A DNA stretch of 64,000 nucleotides from DATAMF01 sp036260665 (GCA_036260665.1 DATAMF010000147.1:1-64000); one strand, 5' to 3'. Shown: positions 35,210 to 45,470, counted from the first letter of the stretch. Notes: generated by a model not told the origin, from the letters alone. Numbers and translations are program-made.

Positions 35210-35482
35210 TTACCGCTGAGAGTCGATCTGCGCCAGACGCTTCATCAAGCGACTTTTACGGCGCGCAGCGTTATTCGGGTGAATAATGCCTTTGACTGCT
35301 GCTTTATCGAGCGTACGAATCGCTTCGAGCGTAGCTTGACGGGCGTTGTCCAGATCGCCACCTTCAATAAAGGTGCGAGCCTTTTTTACTTCCGTCCGGG
35401 CGCGGGAACGCACGATACGATTACGAATACGCTTCTTTTCGCTGCTGCGAATACGCTTAAGGGCAGACTTATGGTTAGCCAA
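35210..35482 (-). CDS. rpsT: Ribosomal protein bS20
   Basis: 90 residues, basic, starting ANHKSALKRIRSSEKKR after the initiator, typical of S20 along its length with HPNNAARRKSRLMKRL near the C-terminus. I start at TTG 35482: GGAG lies nine bases upstream and this gives the canonical M-ANHKSA N-terminus, whereas an ATG at 35506 adds eight foreign residues. A TTG start is consistent with the S20 autoregulation known from enterobacteria, where a poor start codon matters. A terminator follows. Confidence 0.92.
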   Translation of the reverse strand: MANHKSALKRIRSSEKKRIRNRIVRSRARTEVKKARTFIEGGDLDNARQATLEAIRTLDKAAVKGIIHPNNAARRKSRLMKRLAQIDSQR

Positions 35483-35567
35483 CAGTAAGTCTCCAATGCT
35501 GTTCAAACAAATTACCAGACGGGCGAAATTGTACCAAAGGGCCTACGCTTTGTCTAGAGCGTGGTTG

Positions 35568-35650
35568 TAGGGGAGGTGGGATTCGAACCCACACGAGTTC
35601 TCACTCAGCGGATTTTAAGTCCGCGGCGTCTGCCATTCCGCCACTCCCCC
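35568..35650 (-). tRNA. tRNA-Leu (TAA)
   Basis: Class II tRNA with a long variable arm. Acceptor GGGGGAG pairs with CTCCCCT (one G-T). The anticodon stem GCGGA/TCCGC encloses CTTAAAA with anticodon TAA, and the T-arm is GTGGG-TTCGAAT-CCCAC. It lies 60-odd bases upstream of rpsT on the same strand. CCA is not encoded. Confidence 0.92.
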
Positions 35651-35701
35651 ATCCGCCAGAAGTTTAGCATGACCCAGGCACACTCGTCAATGCTGATCTA
35701 T

Positions 35702-36655
35702 CTAACGACTGCCTTGCCATCGTGGAAAAGCCAATATAATCCGATTCTGGGCTGGTTCGCTCCAAACTCGGCCTTTTACCGGGCTGAGATAGGCCTGCCC
35801 CACTGTCAGCAGCATCGCCAACGTTTCTGGCGTTTTCCCCTGATAACTAATCTCGACCCAAATCATGCCATCGTCTGCATTAACCGTATCGGTCAGCTTA
35901 ATGCTCGTTTGGGCCGGTATCTCGACCAACAGGTCATGCAGCATCGCTTGTACGGTACTACGGATTTCCTTGTAACAATACACGACTTCCGAGGACCATT
36001 GACACTCAATATTCAACTGCTGTGTTTTGACTCGGTGTTCAATAAAATCTTGGTTCGAAAACTGGAATAACTGTGGGAGGCTGTAGGGTTGTGGCGCGCT
36101 GAGTGTGGGAAGGACCCATTCAGCGCGAGCGCGGTGCAGCAGATGGTATAAGTACTCTGACTTCTCCACCAGCTTTCCCACGTCGCTCACTTGCGAGTCG
36201 GTCAGCGGTCCATCTGTACCACGATACAAGTGCTGGCTTACCCGTACTAACCGTTCGATAGAGGTCAGCACTTGTTGGCCGAGCAAATTATTCAACTGCG
36301 TTTCAACGGAGGGGAAAATGTGTGCTGCAAAGGCAACTAAACCGTCGCGGTTTGTGGCTCGCAATGCAATCTTCCACCCGTTTCGAAAATACAGAAAGGG
36401 AGGCCAATGGTGTGGTGCTACTCGTCTCTCGACCACAGCCAGCCAGCTATAATGCAGCCCCGAGCGAGCCTCCGGATCGGCGTACCGCATGGTAAAATCA
36501 GCCCATGATAATCCCTCTAAGGCGATGGTTTCACTGGTTTCCCAATGCGGCACACCAACCACACGCCGGATAACGGCGCTTTCATCTAGTCCAATAAAGA
36601 GATCATCAAACGAATTGAGCCACTCTGGGCTGTCGAAGGGTTGAGGCTCCATCAT
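35702..36655 (-). CDS. Degenerate sensor-kinase-like protein
   Basis: 317 residues. The N-terminal ~110 residues resemble a PAS-like sensor; a helical middle (LTSIERLVRVSQHLYRG ... SEYLYHLLHRA) occupies the dimerisation-domain position but has no phospho-acceptor HExxxP. The C-terminal ~110 residues look like a HATPase that has lost its N, G1 and G2 boxes (VQAMLHDLL ... IWVEISYQG). ATG 36655 overlaps the upstream kinase TAA (TAATG), so the two are translationally coupled. It probably acts as a partner or inhibitor of the upstream protein. Confidence 0.5.
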   Translation of the reverse strand: MMEPQPFDSPEWLNSFDDLFIGLDESAVIRRVVGVPHWETSETIALEGLSWADFTMRYADPEARSGLHYSWLAVVERRVAPHHWPPFLYFRNGWKIALRATNRDGLVAFAAHIFPSVETQLNNLLGQQVLTSIERLVRVSQHLYRGTDGPLTDSQVSDVGKLVEKSEYLYHLLHRARAEWVLPTLSAPQPYSLPQLFQFSNQDFIEHRVKTQQLNIECQWSSEVVYCYKEIRSTVQAMLHDLLVEIPAQTSIKLTDTVNADDGMIWVEISYQGKTPETLAMLLTVGQAYLSPVKGRVWSEPAQNRIILAFPRWQGSR

Positions 36656-37785
36656 TATTCTTCTGCCGTGCGCCAAAGGAGCAGTTTAAAACTCAGAGTG
36701 GTACCGACACCTTCTTCACTGGTAAACCAGATGCGTCCCCCCATCGCCTCGATTTCCATTTTAACCAGATAGAGACTTAAGCCGTACCCAAACTCAGCCA
36801 GAATTTGGGGTTGGCGGGCACGCTGAAAGGGGATGAACACTTTGCTTGATTCATTCTGCCGAATTCCGTAACCTTCATCAACGATATCGATTTGGATGCT
36901 GCGCGTTTTCGGTGAAGGTATGGCTCGAATGGTGATCGGAGTCCCCGGTTCGCTGTACATGATGCTGTTGCGCAGCAAATCACGGAAGATCGAGCTAAGA
37001 TGCTGCTTGGACGCCGACACCACCACATCGTCAGGAATGTCCATGCTGATCCGCTCACGTGGATCGTTGTTCGGGTCGGGTGCTTCGATAAGTGAATTCT
37101 CGGCTGTATCTTCCAGCCAGTCTTCCAGGAATCCGGCCAAGGGCACGGCCTTGCGATTCGCCCGGATAATATCGATCAGTTGCCCGGTACGGATCACTTC
37201 CAGCCGGTGCAGCAGGTCCATCAGCATTTCCAGCCGGTACATATGAATGGCCATAATATCCGCAAACCCACCTACCCGCTTCGCCAGTTGATCAACGGTG
37301 GTATTCGGTGAGCGTTTGGTGATCACTTGTTTGATCAGTTCGGCATGTCCACGTGTGCTGGTGATCGACATGCGGGCTTCCGCCCGGAATGTGCTCATCA
37401 ACTCCGTAAGTGCCGACCAATCGGGCCGCTCCAGCGTGATCATGGTATAGGTGCTGCCAGAGGGTCCATAAATAGCAGTGGCCCAGCAAGGCGTGTATGC
37501 ACCTGATAAAAACGTATGGAACCGAACAGGTTCGGCTTGCCGCAAGGCTCTGGCGCGAATTTCATCCGCCGTTGGGCGATCATCATGCACGGCATCAAAC
37601 AGCACTGCAGCGGCTCGCCAGCCTTCGGCCCGTACCAGAACCAAGTTTGCGCCCAGGATTGTACGTGCCGCGACATTATCCAGCACCAGCCGGTCTTCCA
37701 TGTCAAAGATCAGCACACCCTGGCCGAGGCCATCGAGGATGGCGCGAAAATCCAGACTATCAGATAAAGATTTAGGAACAGCCAT
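36655..37785 (-). CDS. PAS-HATPase sensor protein lacking the phospho-acceptor His
   Basis: 376 residues. A PAS-like domain (about 12-120) is followed by a DHp-like helix pair in which the HELRTPLTS position reads AEARMSITS, so the phosphorylatable His is Ala. The HATPase domain is intact: N-box FRDLLRNSIMYS, G1 DEGYGI, G2 GYGLSLYLVK. It can probably bind ATP but not autophosphorylate in the normal way. It lies upstream of a second degenerate partner. Confidence 0.68.
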   Translation of the reverse strand: MAVPKSLSDSLDFRAILDGLGQGVLIFDMEDRLVLDNVAARTILGANLVLVRAEGWRAAAVLFDAVHDDRPTADEIRARALRQAEPVRFHTFLSGAYTPCWATAIYGPSGSTYTMITLERPDWSALTELMSTFRAEARMSITSTRGHAELIKQVITKRSPNTTVDQLAKRVGGFADIMAIHMYRLEMLMDLLHRLEVIRTGQLIDIIRANRKAVPLAGFLEDWLEDTAENSLIEAPDPNNDPRERISMDIPDDVVVSASKQHLSSIFRDLLRNSIMYSEPGTPITIRAIPSPKTRSIQIDIVDEGYGIRQNESSKVFIPFQRARQPQILAEFGYGLSLYLVKMEIEAMGGRIWFTSEEGVGTTLSFKLLLWRTAEE

Positions 37786-37868
37786 AATTTATCCAAAAAG
37801 ATAATGCCAAGGATGGATTACTTATAATTATCGTCAGCCTGATTAGATTGTCCAGTTGAGCGAGAATC

Positions 37869-37901
37869 AAAAGCGGCAGCCTGAATGTGACTACCGCTTT
37901 T
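37869..37901 (-). terminator. Terminator of lysS
   Basis: AAAAGCGG (37869-37876) pairs with CCGCTTTT (37894-37901). It lies just after the lysS stop; the minus-strand tail is TTTTGATTC, moderately T-rich. Confidence 0.55.
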
Positions 37902-37908
37902 AGGAAAA

Positions 37909-39426
37909 TTAGCGTTCGCGGAGATGGGGATACAGCAGCACTTCCCGAATGGTGCTTTTGTTGGTAAACAACATCGTCAACCGATCTACACCGATGCCGC
38001 ACCCACCGCATGGTGGCATTCCATACCGCATCGCCCGCAGATAATCCTCATCCAGCGGAGTCGCTTCGTCATCTTCGTTTTTATACAATTGCGCCATCTC
38101 AATGAACCGCTGTTCCTGATCCAGTGGATCATTGAGTTCGGTGAAAGCATTGCCGCATTCCATCCCCGCGATAAAAATTTCGAACCGTTCGGTGTGTTTT
38201 TCGTCACCGGGAACGGTTTTCGCAAAGGGCGAAATGTCGCGCGGATAATTCGTTACAAAGGTTGGTTGGATCAGGGTTGGCTCGACGATAGTGCCGAGCA
38301 GATGATCGACCAGTTTCCCCCAGGTTTGGTTTGGCCCGACTTCGATTTTAGCGGCCTTGATCGCCTGATACAGCGCTTTGCTGTCAGGATAATCCATATA
38401 GTCAATACCGCAGCGTTCGCGGATCGCATCCCGCAGCGTGACGCGCTGCCAGGGCGGGGCAAAGTTGACACGGTTCCCCTGGAATTCAACTTCGGTTCCT
38501 CCTGTGACCTGCTCCGCAGCATAAGCCACCAGACGTTCGGTGACATCCATCACACCGGAATAATCCGTATAGGCCTGATAGAACTCCAACTGGGTAAATT
38601 CCGGGTTATGTTTGAAGCTCACACCCTCATTACGAAAATCCCGGCCTATTTCGTACACTGCATCGTACATGCCGACCAGCAGTCGTTTGAGGTACAGTTC
38701 AAAGCTGATACGCAGATATAAATCCTGGTGAAGCTGATTATGGAAGGTCACAAAGGGGCGGGCCGCTGCTCCACCATAGATCGGCTGCAAAATAGGTGTT
38801 TCGACTTCCAGGAACCCTTCTTGATCCAAAAAGGCACGAATGGCGCTGATGGTTTTGGCGCGGGCACGGAATACAGTGCGGGTGTCGGGGTTTACCGCCA
38901 GGTCCGCATACCGCTGCCGGTAGCGTTCTTCGACATCGCTGAATTCGCCATATCGTTCGACCTGCCCATCTTCCGTCACTCGCTCTTTGATGATCGGCAG
39001 GGGGCTGAGCGCTTTGGACAGCATCTTCAGTTCGCTGACACGGACGCTCACTTCTCCGGCGCGCGTGCGCATCATGGTACCCGTCGCCTGCACAAAGTCT
39101 CCCAGGTCCAGGTCGCGCTTCACCATGTCATAGACCGCTTCACCGACGGCATCCACGCTCACAAAAAGCTGAAGCCGTCCCTCACCATCTTCAATGTGCG
39201 CAAAATAAACTTTTCCCTTCAGGTTCTGCCGCACAATTCGCCCGCATACCGTTACCACCACCGATTCCGGCATCTCTGGCGTTTCGACGGCTTCAAAGGC
39301 TTGAATGGCCTGTGCCGATGTGTGCGTCCGTTGGACACGGTTGGGGTATGCCGCCACATTCCGTTCACGCAGCCGGTTGAGGCTGCTCATTCGATCTTGT
39401 TCGGGGGTATTCGTTGGCTCCCACAT
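37909..39426 (-). CDS. lysS: Lysyl-tRNA synthetase, class II
   Basis: 505 residues. An N-terminal OB-fold anticodon-binding domain (about 55-165, VTVCGRIVRQNLKGKVYFAHIED) precedes the class II catalytic core. Motif 2 is in YEIGRDFRNEGVSFKHNPEFT and motif 3 in GCGIGVDRLTMLF near residue 490. It charges tRNA-Lys with lysine. AGGAG eight bases upstream supports ATG 39426. greA lies upstream on the same strand, about 100 bases away. Confidence 0.95.
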   Translation of the reverse strand: MWEPTNTPEQDRMSSLNRLRERNVAAYPNRVQRTHTSAQAIQAFEAVETPEMPESVVVTVCGRIVRQNLKGKVYFAHIEDGEGRLQLFVSVDAVGEAVYDMVKRDLDLGDFVQATGTMMRTRAGEVSVRVSELKMLSKALSPLPIIKERVTEDGQVERYGEFSDVEERYRQRYADLAVNPDTRTVFRARAKTISAIRAFLDQEGFLEVETPILQPIYGGAAARPFVTFHNQLHQDLYLRISFELYLKRLLVGMYDAVYEIGRDFRNEGVSFKHNPEFTQLEFYQAYTDYSGVMDVTERLVAYAAEQVTGGTEVEFQGNRVNFAPPWQRVTLRDAIRERCGIDYMDYPDSKALYQAIKAAKIEVGPNQTWGKLVDHLLGTIVEPTLIQPTFVTNYPRDISPFAKTVPGDEKHTERFEIFIAGMECGNAFTELNDPLDQEQRFIEMAQLYKNEDDEATPLDEDYLRAMRYGMPPCGGCGIGVDRLTMLFTNKSTIREVLLYPHLRER

Positions 39427-39524
39427 GCTTTAGACTCCTACGCGATAAGTGCAATTCAAAATAAAGCCCACGCGAGCGGATGCAGGCATGGGCGGATGAG
39501 CAAGCAGGCCGCTGAGTTGGCGGT

Positions 39525-39998
39525 TTACCTGATCGACTTAACCACGAAAATGATGTCACCATCGGGGGCGTTTACAGTGACGCGATCTCCCACATAGTGA
39601 TTCATCAAAGCCTTACCGAGTGGGCTTTTGTGCGAGATTTTGCCTGCGCGAGGGTTCGCTTCTGCTGCGCCGACCAGATGGTATTCTTCGATATGGTCCG
39701 TTCCCGCTTCCTGAACCGTCACAATATCGCCCAACCCAACAATATCTTTGGGACCATTCCGATCGATAATTTGCGCATTACTCAAAATCATTTCGAGCCG
39801 CAGAATTTCGCCTTCAATAAACGCCTGCTCGTTTTTAGCGTCTTCATATTCGGCATTTTCAACCAGTTCGCCACCCTCTTCGAGCGCAAGCCGCAGACGC
39901 TCGGCCACTTCCTGACGCCGCACATTGCGAAGAAAACTCAGCCGTTCCTCATGTTCCCGCTGACCCTCTGGCGTCAAGTAATAGACTTCATCGCTCAT
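39525..39998 (-). CDS. greA: Transcript cleavage factor GreA
   Basis: 157 residues: an N-terminal antiparallel coiled coil (about 8-75, with the tip LVENAEYEDAKNEQ carrying the acidic residues that enter the RNA polymerase channel) and a C-terminal FKBP-like domain (VGLGDIVTVQEAG ... GKISHKSPLGKALM). GGAGGAG precedes ATG 39998; an in-frame ATG at 40040 adds 14 residues not typical of GreA. It rescues backtracked RNA polymerase. Confidence 0.94.
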   Translation of the reverse strand: MSDEVYYLTPEGQREHEERLSFLRNVRRQEVAERLRLALEEGGELVENAEYEDAKNEQAFIEGEILRLEMILSNAQIIDRNGPKDIVGLGDIVTVQEAGTDHIEEYHLVGAAEANPRAGKISHKSPLGKALMNHYVGDRVTVNAPDGDIIFVVKSIR

Positions 39999-40125
39999 CC
40001 CACTCCTCCATTCGAACGGATATAGATTTGGAGAGTTCATATCTCAAACCAGAAATAGGCCATCCGCGTTGATTGGCCTTTACTCAATGTACAAAAAAAC
40101 AGCTTGCGCTGTGTCTATAACTGAA

Positions 40126-40159
40126 GCAAAAAGAATAGACCGCCGGAAAGAGGCGATCT
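40126..40159 (-). terminator. Terminator of sucD
   Basis: On the minus strand AGATCGCC pairs with GGCGGTCT (one G-T) around seven bases, followed by ATTCTTTTT. It lies after the sucD stop. Confidence 0.65.
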
Positions 40160-40276
40160 GATTCTGCTGCGTTAAGATGCTCCATCATAGCATATTTTAG
40201 TATGCTTGTAAAGGTAGGTACAAGCAGCACGCTGGGCGTGCAGGAACAGTTATTTGACACCGCTCCTGCTATATCT

Positions 40277-41131
40277 TTACAGCAAATCCGGGATTTCCTC
40301 AGGGTGTTTGGCAACCTTCACCCCCGCAGCATTGAGGGCTGCAATCTTGTCCTCTGCCGTTCCTGCGCCACCCTCAACAATCGCACCTGCATGTCCCATT
40401 CGTTTACCGGGGGGCGCGGTTTGTCCGGCGATAAATGCTACAACGGGTTTGGTCATATAGGTCGCAATGAAGTTGGCCGCTTTTTCCTCGTCCGTCCCGC
40501 CAATTTCACCGATCAGGACCACTTTCTCTGTTTCAGGGTCTTCTTCGAACATTTCCAGCACATCGATAAAATTTGTGCCGTTAATCGGATCGCCGCCAAT
40601 GCCGATACATCCACTTTGACCGATTCCCCGCTGGGTCAAAGCCGAGACGACCTCATAGGTCAAGGTGCCGCTGCGCGAAACCACCCCCACGTTGCCAGGG
40701 ATAGCGATATGACCGGGCATAATCCCAATTTTAGTTTGATTTGGGATCAGCAACCCAGGACAGTTTGGACCTAATAACCGGCTTGCACTCTGGTCGAGAC
40801 GCGCCCGTACTTTCATCATATCCGCCACAGGGATTCCTTCGGTAATGCAAACAATTAATTGAATCCCCGCGTCTATTGCTTCATATACGGCATCAATGGC
40901 AAAAGATGCCGGTACATAAATCACGCTGGCGTTTGCCCCCGTCGATTCACATGCCGATTTGACGGTATCAAATACGGGCTTTCCAAGCACCCATTCACCG
41001 CCCTTGCCGGGCGTCACACCGCCTACTACATCAGTGCCATACTCGATCATCTGCTGGGTATGAAACAACCCCTCGCGTCCGGTGATACCTTGAACCAAAA
41101 CTTTCGTCGTTTTATCCGCAAGAATAGCCAT
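40277..41131 (-). CDS. sucD: Succinyl-CoA synthetase alpha subunit
   Basis: 284 residues. CoA-binding Rossmann domain (VLVQGITGREGLFHTQQM), VSRSGTLTYEV and the phosphohistidine loop MGHAGAIVEGGAGT near the C-terminus. Together with SucC it interconverts succinyl-CoA and succinate with NTP formation in the citric acid cycle. It lies 9 bases after sucC in the same direction and ends before a terminator. Confidence 0.95.
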   Translation of the reverse strand: MAILADKTTKVLVQGITGREGLFHTQQMIEYGTDVVGGVTPGKGGEWVLGKPVFDTVKSACESTGANASVIYVPASFAIDAVYEAIDAGIQLIVCITEGIPVADMMKVRARLDQSASRLLGPNCPGLLIPNQTKIGIMPGHIAIPGNVGVVSRSGTLTYEVVSALTQRGIGQSGCIGIGGDPINGTNFIDVLEMFEEDPETEKVVLIGEIGGTDEEKAANFIATYMTKPVVAFIAGQTAPPGKRMGHAGAIVEGGAGTAEDKIAALNAAGVKVAKHPEEIPDLL

Positions 41132-41140
41132 CGTATCCCC

Positions 41141-42286
41141 TTATGCCTGTTGTGCAGCAGCAACCGCTTTTTGAGCAGCTTCAGCAAGTGTCGTCGCTGT
41201 GACCATATTTGGAATGTTCGCCTGGTTTAGAATCTGGCGGCCTTCTTCTTCATTCGTTCCGACCAGCCGGACCACCATCGGACGATCCATCTGGATTTCT
41301 CCTAATGCGGTCAAGATACCTTTAGCCACTTCATCACAGCGCGTGATGCCGCCGAAAATATTCAGCAGCACCGCTTTAACCTTGGGGTCGGATAAAATGA
41401 TGCGCAGCGCCGCGGCGACAGTTTCCGCTTTTGCGCCGCCGCCAATATCCAAAAAGTTAGCGGGCGAACCACCATAGAGTTTGGTCATATCCATAGTGGT
41501 CATTGCCAGCCCCGCCCCATTCACCATACAGCCGATTTCACCCTCCAGTTGGATATAACTAATTCCAACCGCGCGGGCTTGGGTTTCGGCGGCGGGTTCC
41601 GCACTGGTGTCCCGCATTTCTCCTAAGTCGGGATGGCGAAACAGGGCGTTGTCATCAATCGTCATCTTACCATCAACAGCCAGGAGGTTGTTGTTACCAT
41701 CAACAATAAGAGGATTAATTTCTGCCAGTGTCGCATCGCTTTCGACATAGGCCCGATACAGCGCTTTTGCGATGCTCATAAACTGTTTCCATAAATCACG
41801 GGGGAGTTCAATGCCATAAGCCAGGTTGCGCACCTGATAATCGCGCAGTCCCAGGAATGGGTCTACATGCTCACGGATAATTTTTTCGGGTGAAGTGCGG
41901 TTGACCTCTTCAATATCCATTCCGCCCTGTGCGCTTGCCATGATCAATGGTTTGCGTGCAGCACGGTCATTCGTCACGCCCAGGTAAATTTCGGAATTGA
42001 TTTGCGAGGCAGGATCAAGCAAAACTTTGAGCACTTTATGTCCGCGAATATCCATACCAAGGATTTCGTCGGCACGCTGCTGGGCTTCTTCTGGCGTTTT
42101 TGCCAGCTTCACGCCGCCAGCTTTTCCGCGCCCACCTATCAACACTTGGGCTTTTACAACGATGGGAACACCGAGTTCTTTTGCGATTTCATATGCTTGT
42201 TGTGGGGAGTGTGCGACTTTGCCTTTGGGAGTCGGAATGCCGAATTCTGCAAAACGTAATTTTGATTGGTATTCGTGTAGATTCAC
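41141..42286 (-). CDS. sucC: Succinyl-CoA synthetase beta subunit
   Basis: 381 residues with an ATP-grasp N-terminal domain (MNLHEYQSKLRFAEFGIPTPKG, VVKAQVLIGGRGKAGGV) and the C-terminal ligase domain (LDIGGGAKAETVA, LLNIFGGITRCDEVAKGI). The initiator is GTG 42286, with GGAGG eight bases upstream. It is the first gene of the sucCD operon. Confidence 0.95.
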   Translation of the reverse strand: MNLHEYQSKLRFAEFGIPTPKGKVAHSPQQAYEIAKELGVPIVVKAQVLIGGRGKAGGVKLAKTPEEAQQRADEILGMDIRGHKVLKVLLDPASQINSEIYLGVTNDRAARKPLIMASAQGGMDIEEVNRTSPEKIIREHVDPFLGLRDYQVRNLAYGIELPRDLWKQFMSIAKALYRAYVESDATLAEINPLIVDGNNNLLAVDGKMTIDDNALFRHPDLGEMRDTSAEPAAETQARAVGISYIQLEGEIGCMVNGAGLAMTTMDMTKLYGGSPANFLDIGGGAKAETVAAALRIILSDPKVKAVLLNIFGGITRCDEVAKGILTALGEIQMDRPMVVRLVGTNEEEGRQILNQANIPNMVTATTLAEAAQKAVAAAQQA

Positions 42287-42402
42287 TGAACACGCCTCCA
42301 GAACGGCCCAAAAAATAAGAGACTACCTCAAAGTATAGCATAATCGCATAGGGGAAGTGGCACGTGGATATAGAAGGGGCGAATTGAGAAACTCGCCCTT
42401 AT

Positions 42403-43272
42403 TTAACTGATTCCGTTTACGATGAAGCCAAAAATACTGCCTTTAGCGGCTTCGCTTTCATAGAAGAATTCACCGCCGAGCAGTTTAATGAAGCCCATGG
42501 CAATCGGTAGCCCTAAACCATGCCCTTTAAAGGAGCGCACATGCTCATTATCTGCCCGCCAGAACAATTCACCAATGTGGGTTTGTTCTTCAGGTGTCAT
42601 TCCGACTCCATTATCAATCACGGTAACTTTCAGCTTGCCATCGACCGCTTCAGCCTTTACCGTAATCGTTCCCCCATCAGGGGTATATTGCAACGCATTG
42701 GTGACTAGTTTGGTGAGCGCCAATCCTAATCGCGCACTGTCTAAATTAAGCAGTGGTAAGCCAGAGGGTGTATCAAAAACGAGCGTATGATTGTGTTGGG
42801 TCGCTAGTTCTTTGGTATTTTTCTCGACTTCCAACGCGATATTTTTATACATATCCATTTTGGAATCGAGCCGAATCCGTTCCGCTGTAATTTTGCTAAT
42901 GTCACTAATATCTGTGACGAGATGTTCCATGCGGATAACGTTGGAACGAACCGTGTCAACAAACTGCTGCTGCATCTCGTTAAGCGTGCCTACCACATTT
43001 TTCGCCAACATATCCGAATACCCACGAATGCTGGTCATAGGAACGCGAATTTCGTGCACCATCACCGAGATAAACTGGGCATTCTGCTGGATCACGGCAT
43101 CCATTTTTTGGCGAAGGGTGTCGGCATCATCTCCCTCACCGTTTTGTTGAGCTTTAGACAGCAGTCGATCAAGTTGATCGAGTTGGGCGGTTAAATCCGC
43201 ATTCCCCTGCTGGCGTAAATTGTGCAGTAATTGGCGTGCTTCGTGGAGTGGATTAGTTTGCGCGTCACCCAT
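42403..43272 (-). CDS. Soluble histidine kinase without sensor domain
   Basis: 289 residues. A short N-terminal helical region (about 1-65) leads into HisKA with MVHEIRVPMTSIRG (His about residue 77) and HATPase with N-box LTKLVTNALQYTP, G1 DNGVGMT and G2 GHGLGLPI. No membrane or GAF/PAS segment is visible, so it may act downstream of another sensor. Its HisKA region is similar to that of the kinase at 4358. AGGAAAAAGG precedes ATG 43272. No response regulator is adjacent. Confidence 0.82.
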   Translation of the reverse strand: MGDAQTNPLHEARQLLHNLRQQGNADLTAQLDQLDRLLSKAQQNGEGDDADTLRQKMDAVIQQNAQFISVMVHEIRVPMTSIRGYSDMLAKNVVGTLNEMQQQFVDTVRSNVIRMEHLVTDISDISKITAERIRLDSKMDMYKNIALEVEKNTKELATQHNHTLVFDTPSGLPLLNLDSARLGLALTKLVTNALQYTPDGGTITVKAEAVDGKLKVTVIDNGVGMTPEEQTHIGELFWRADNEHVRSFKGHGLGLPIAMGFIKLLGGEFFYESEAAKGSIFGFIVNGIS

Positions 43273-43440
43273 GAACCTTTTTCCTTTTTTACTCAGAACT
43301 TCTCTGAGTTTTCTGTATTGTTGCTATGGTTTGAATTTGGCTAACGTAAGGATACTCCTCGTAGAAAAAAACTGCTACTTTGGAGCATGGCGCGTCAAAA
43401 TTGTCTGCAAATAAGCTGGTGTAAAAACGGCAAGGCACCA

Positions 43441-43469
43441 TTGACAAACATTCTACCCTCGGCTACAAT
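43441..43469 (+). promoter_or_regulatory. Promoter P1 of the tRNA-tuf operon
   Basis: TTGACA (43441-43446), 17 bases, TACAAT (43464-43469). A strong consensus promoter about 70 bases before the first tRNA. Confidence 0.7.
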
Positions 43470-43499
43470 CGCGCACGTCTTGGGGGAAGAGACTGACCC

Positions 43500-43528
43500 T
43501 TGAGACTACGCGGCGAACATGGTAAAAT
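43500..43528 (+). promoter_or_regulatory. Promoter P2 of the tRNA-tuf operon
   Basis: TTGAGA (43500-43505), 17 bases, TAAAAT (43523-43528), 13 bases before tRNA-Thr. Together with P1 it forms a tandem pair. Confidence 0.6.
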
Positions 43529-43541
43529 GCGCACTAGTTAG

Positions 43542-43615
43542 GCCGACGTAGCTCAATACGGCAGAGCAACCGCCTTGTAAGCGGTAGGTTATGGGTTCAA
43601 GTCCCATCGTCGGCT
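43542..43615 (+). tRNA. tRNA-Thr (TGT)
   Basis: Acceptor GCCGACG/CGTCGGC; anticodon stem ACCGC/GCGGT with loop CTTGTAA, anticodon TGT; T-arm ATGGG-TTCAAGT-CCCAT. First of three tRNAs ahead of tuf, a conserved bacterial arrangement. Confidence 0.93.
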
Positions 43616-43646
43616 CTGAGGCAGGTATCTTCGCTTCAAAATGTAT

Positions 43647-43729
43647 GGGTCGGTGTCCCGAGCGGCAAAGGGGGCGGACTGTAAATCCGCTGGCAGACGC
43701 CTTCGTAGGTTCGAGTCCTACCCGGCCCA
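43647..43729 (+). tRNA. tRNA-Tyr (GTA)
   Basis: Class II tRNA with a long variable arm. Acceptor GGGTCGG/CCGGCCC (one T-G); anticodon stem GCGGA/TCCGC with loop CTGTAAA, anticodon GTA; T-arm GTAGG-TTCGAGT-CCTAC. Confidence 0.92.
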
Positions 43730-43752
43730 CTCAGCAAGCGTCTCGCTTGTGC

Positions 43753-43825
<73 letters not shown>

Positions 43826-43890
43826 CAGGTATTCTATGCCTGAAGAGACATGATTCCAAATAGTCCCAATTCAGGAGGAAGTTTTAAAGC

Positions 43891-45093
<1,203 letters not shown>

Positions 45094-45102
45094 GATGTTA
45101 TT

Positions 45103-45130
45103 GGGTCGGGATTATTCTTCCCGGCCCTTT
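45103..45130 (+). terminator. Hairpin after tuf
   Basis: GGGTCGGG (45103-45110) pairs with CCCGGCCC (45120-45127, one T-G) around nine bases, followed by TTTCT. A partial terminator that could lower transcription into rpmG. Confidence 0.5.
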
Positions 45131-45156
45131 CTCCCGTTTAACGGGGTTGGTGAATT

Positions 45157-45324
45157 ATGGCAAAGAAGAAAGATGTTCGTCTGGTAATTCACCTCGCTTG
45201 CACGGAGTGCAAAGAGCGGAATTACACGTCGGAGAAAAACCGGCGCAACGATCAGCAGCGCCTCGAATTGCAGAAATACTGCGCGCGCTGCCGGAAGCAC
45301 ACTTTACATCGGGAAACCAAGTAG
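45157..45324 (+). CDS. rpmG: Ribosomal protein bL33
   Basis: 55-residue basic protein: MAKKKDVRLVIHLAC, then two CxxC pairs (CTEC near 15-18, CARC near 42-45) in the zinc-binding form, ending KHTLHRETK. It has the standard size and the usual place before tRNA-Trp and secE. GGTG at 45148-45151 is a modest ribosome site before ATG 45157. Confidence 0.93.
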   Translation: MAKKKDVRLVIHLACTECKERNYTSEKNRRNDQQRLELQKYCARCRKHTLHRETK

Positions 45325-45357
45325 TTACAATAGTGGGGCAGTAGTGTCCCGCCATTC

Positions 45358-45433
45358 AGGGGAGTAGCTCAATTGGCAGAGCGGCGGTCTCCAAAACCGT
45401 AGGTTGTGGGTTCGATTCCTGCCTCCCCTGCCA
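45358..45433 (+). tRNA. tRNA-Trp (CCA)
   Basis: Acceptor AGGGGAG/CTCCCCT; anticodon stem GCGGT/ACCGT with loop CTCCAAA, anticodon CCA. The discriminator G (45430) is followed by an encoded CCA end (45431-45433), unlike the other tRNAs here. It lies between rpmG and secE. Confidence 0.92.
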
Positions 45434-45447
45434 ACTTCTTTTTTGCC

Positions 45448-45470
45448 GACACCGTCCTTGCGACGGTGTC
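45448..45470 (+). other. Hairpin between tRNA-Trp and secE
   Basis: GACACCGTC (45448-45456) pairs perfectly with GACGGTGTC (45462-45470) around five bases. No T tract follows, so RNA processing or attenuation is more likely than termination. Confidence 0.5.

Noticed and set aside
35561..36070. Plus-strand ORF beginning MVVGEVGFEPTRV
   Set aside because: It reads through tRNA-Leu on its antisense strand and then antisense to the 35702 gene; the GFEPTR string is the well-known false translation of a tRNA.
43506..43730. Minus-strand ORF with GRVGLEPTKASASG
   Set aside because: Antisense of tRNA-Thr and tRNA-Tyr; not a protein gene.
45147..45344. Plus-strand 65-codon ORF over rpmG
   Set aside because: Out of frame with the clear bL33 sequence with its two CxxC pairs.
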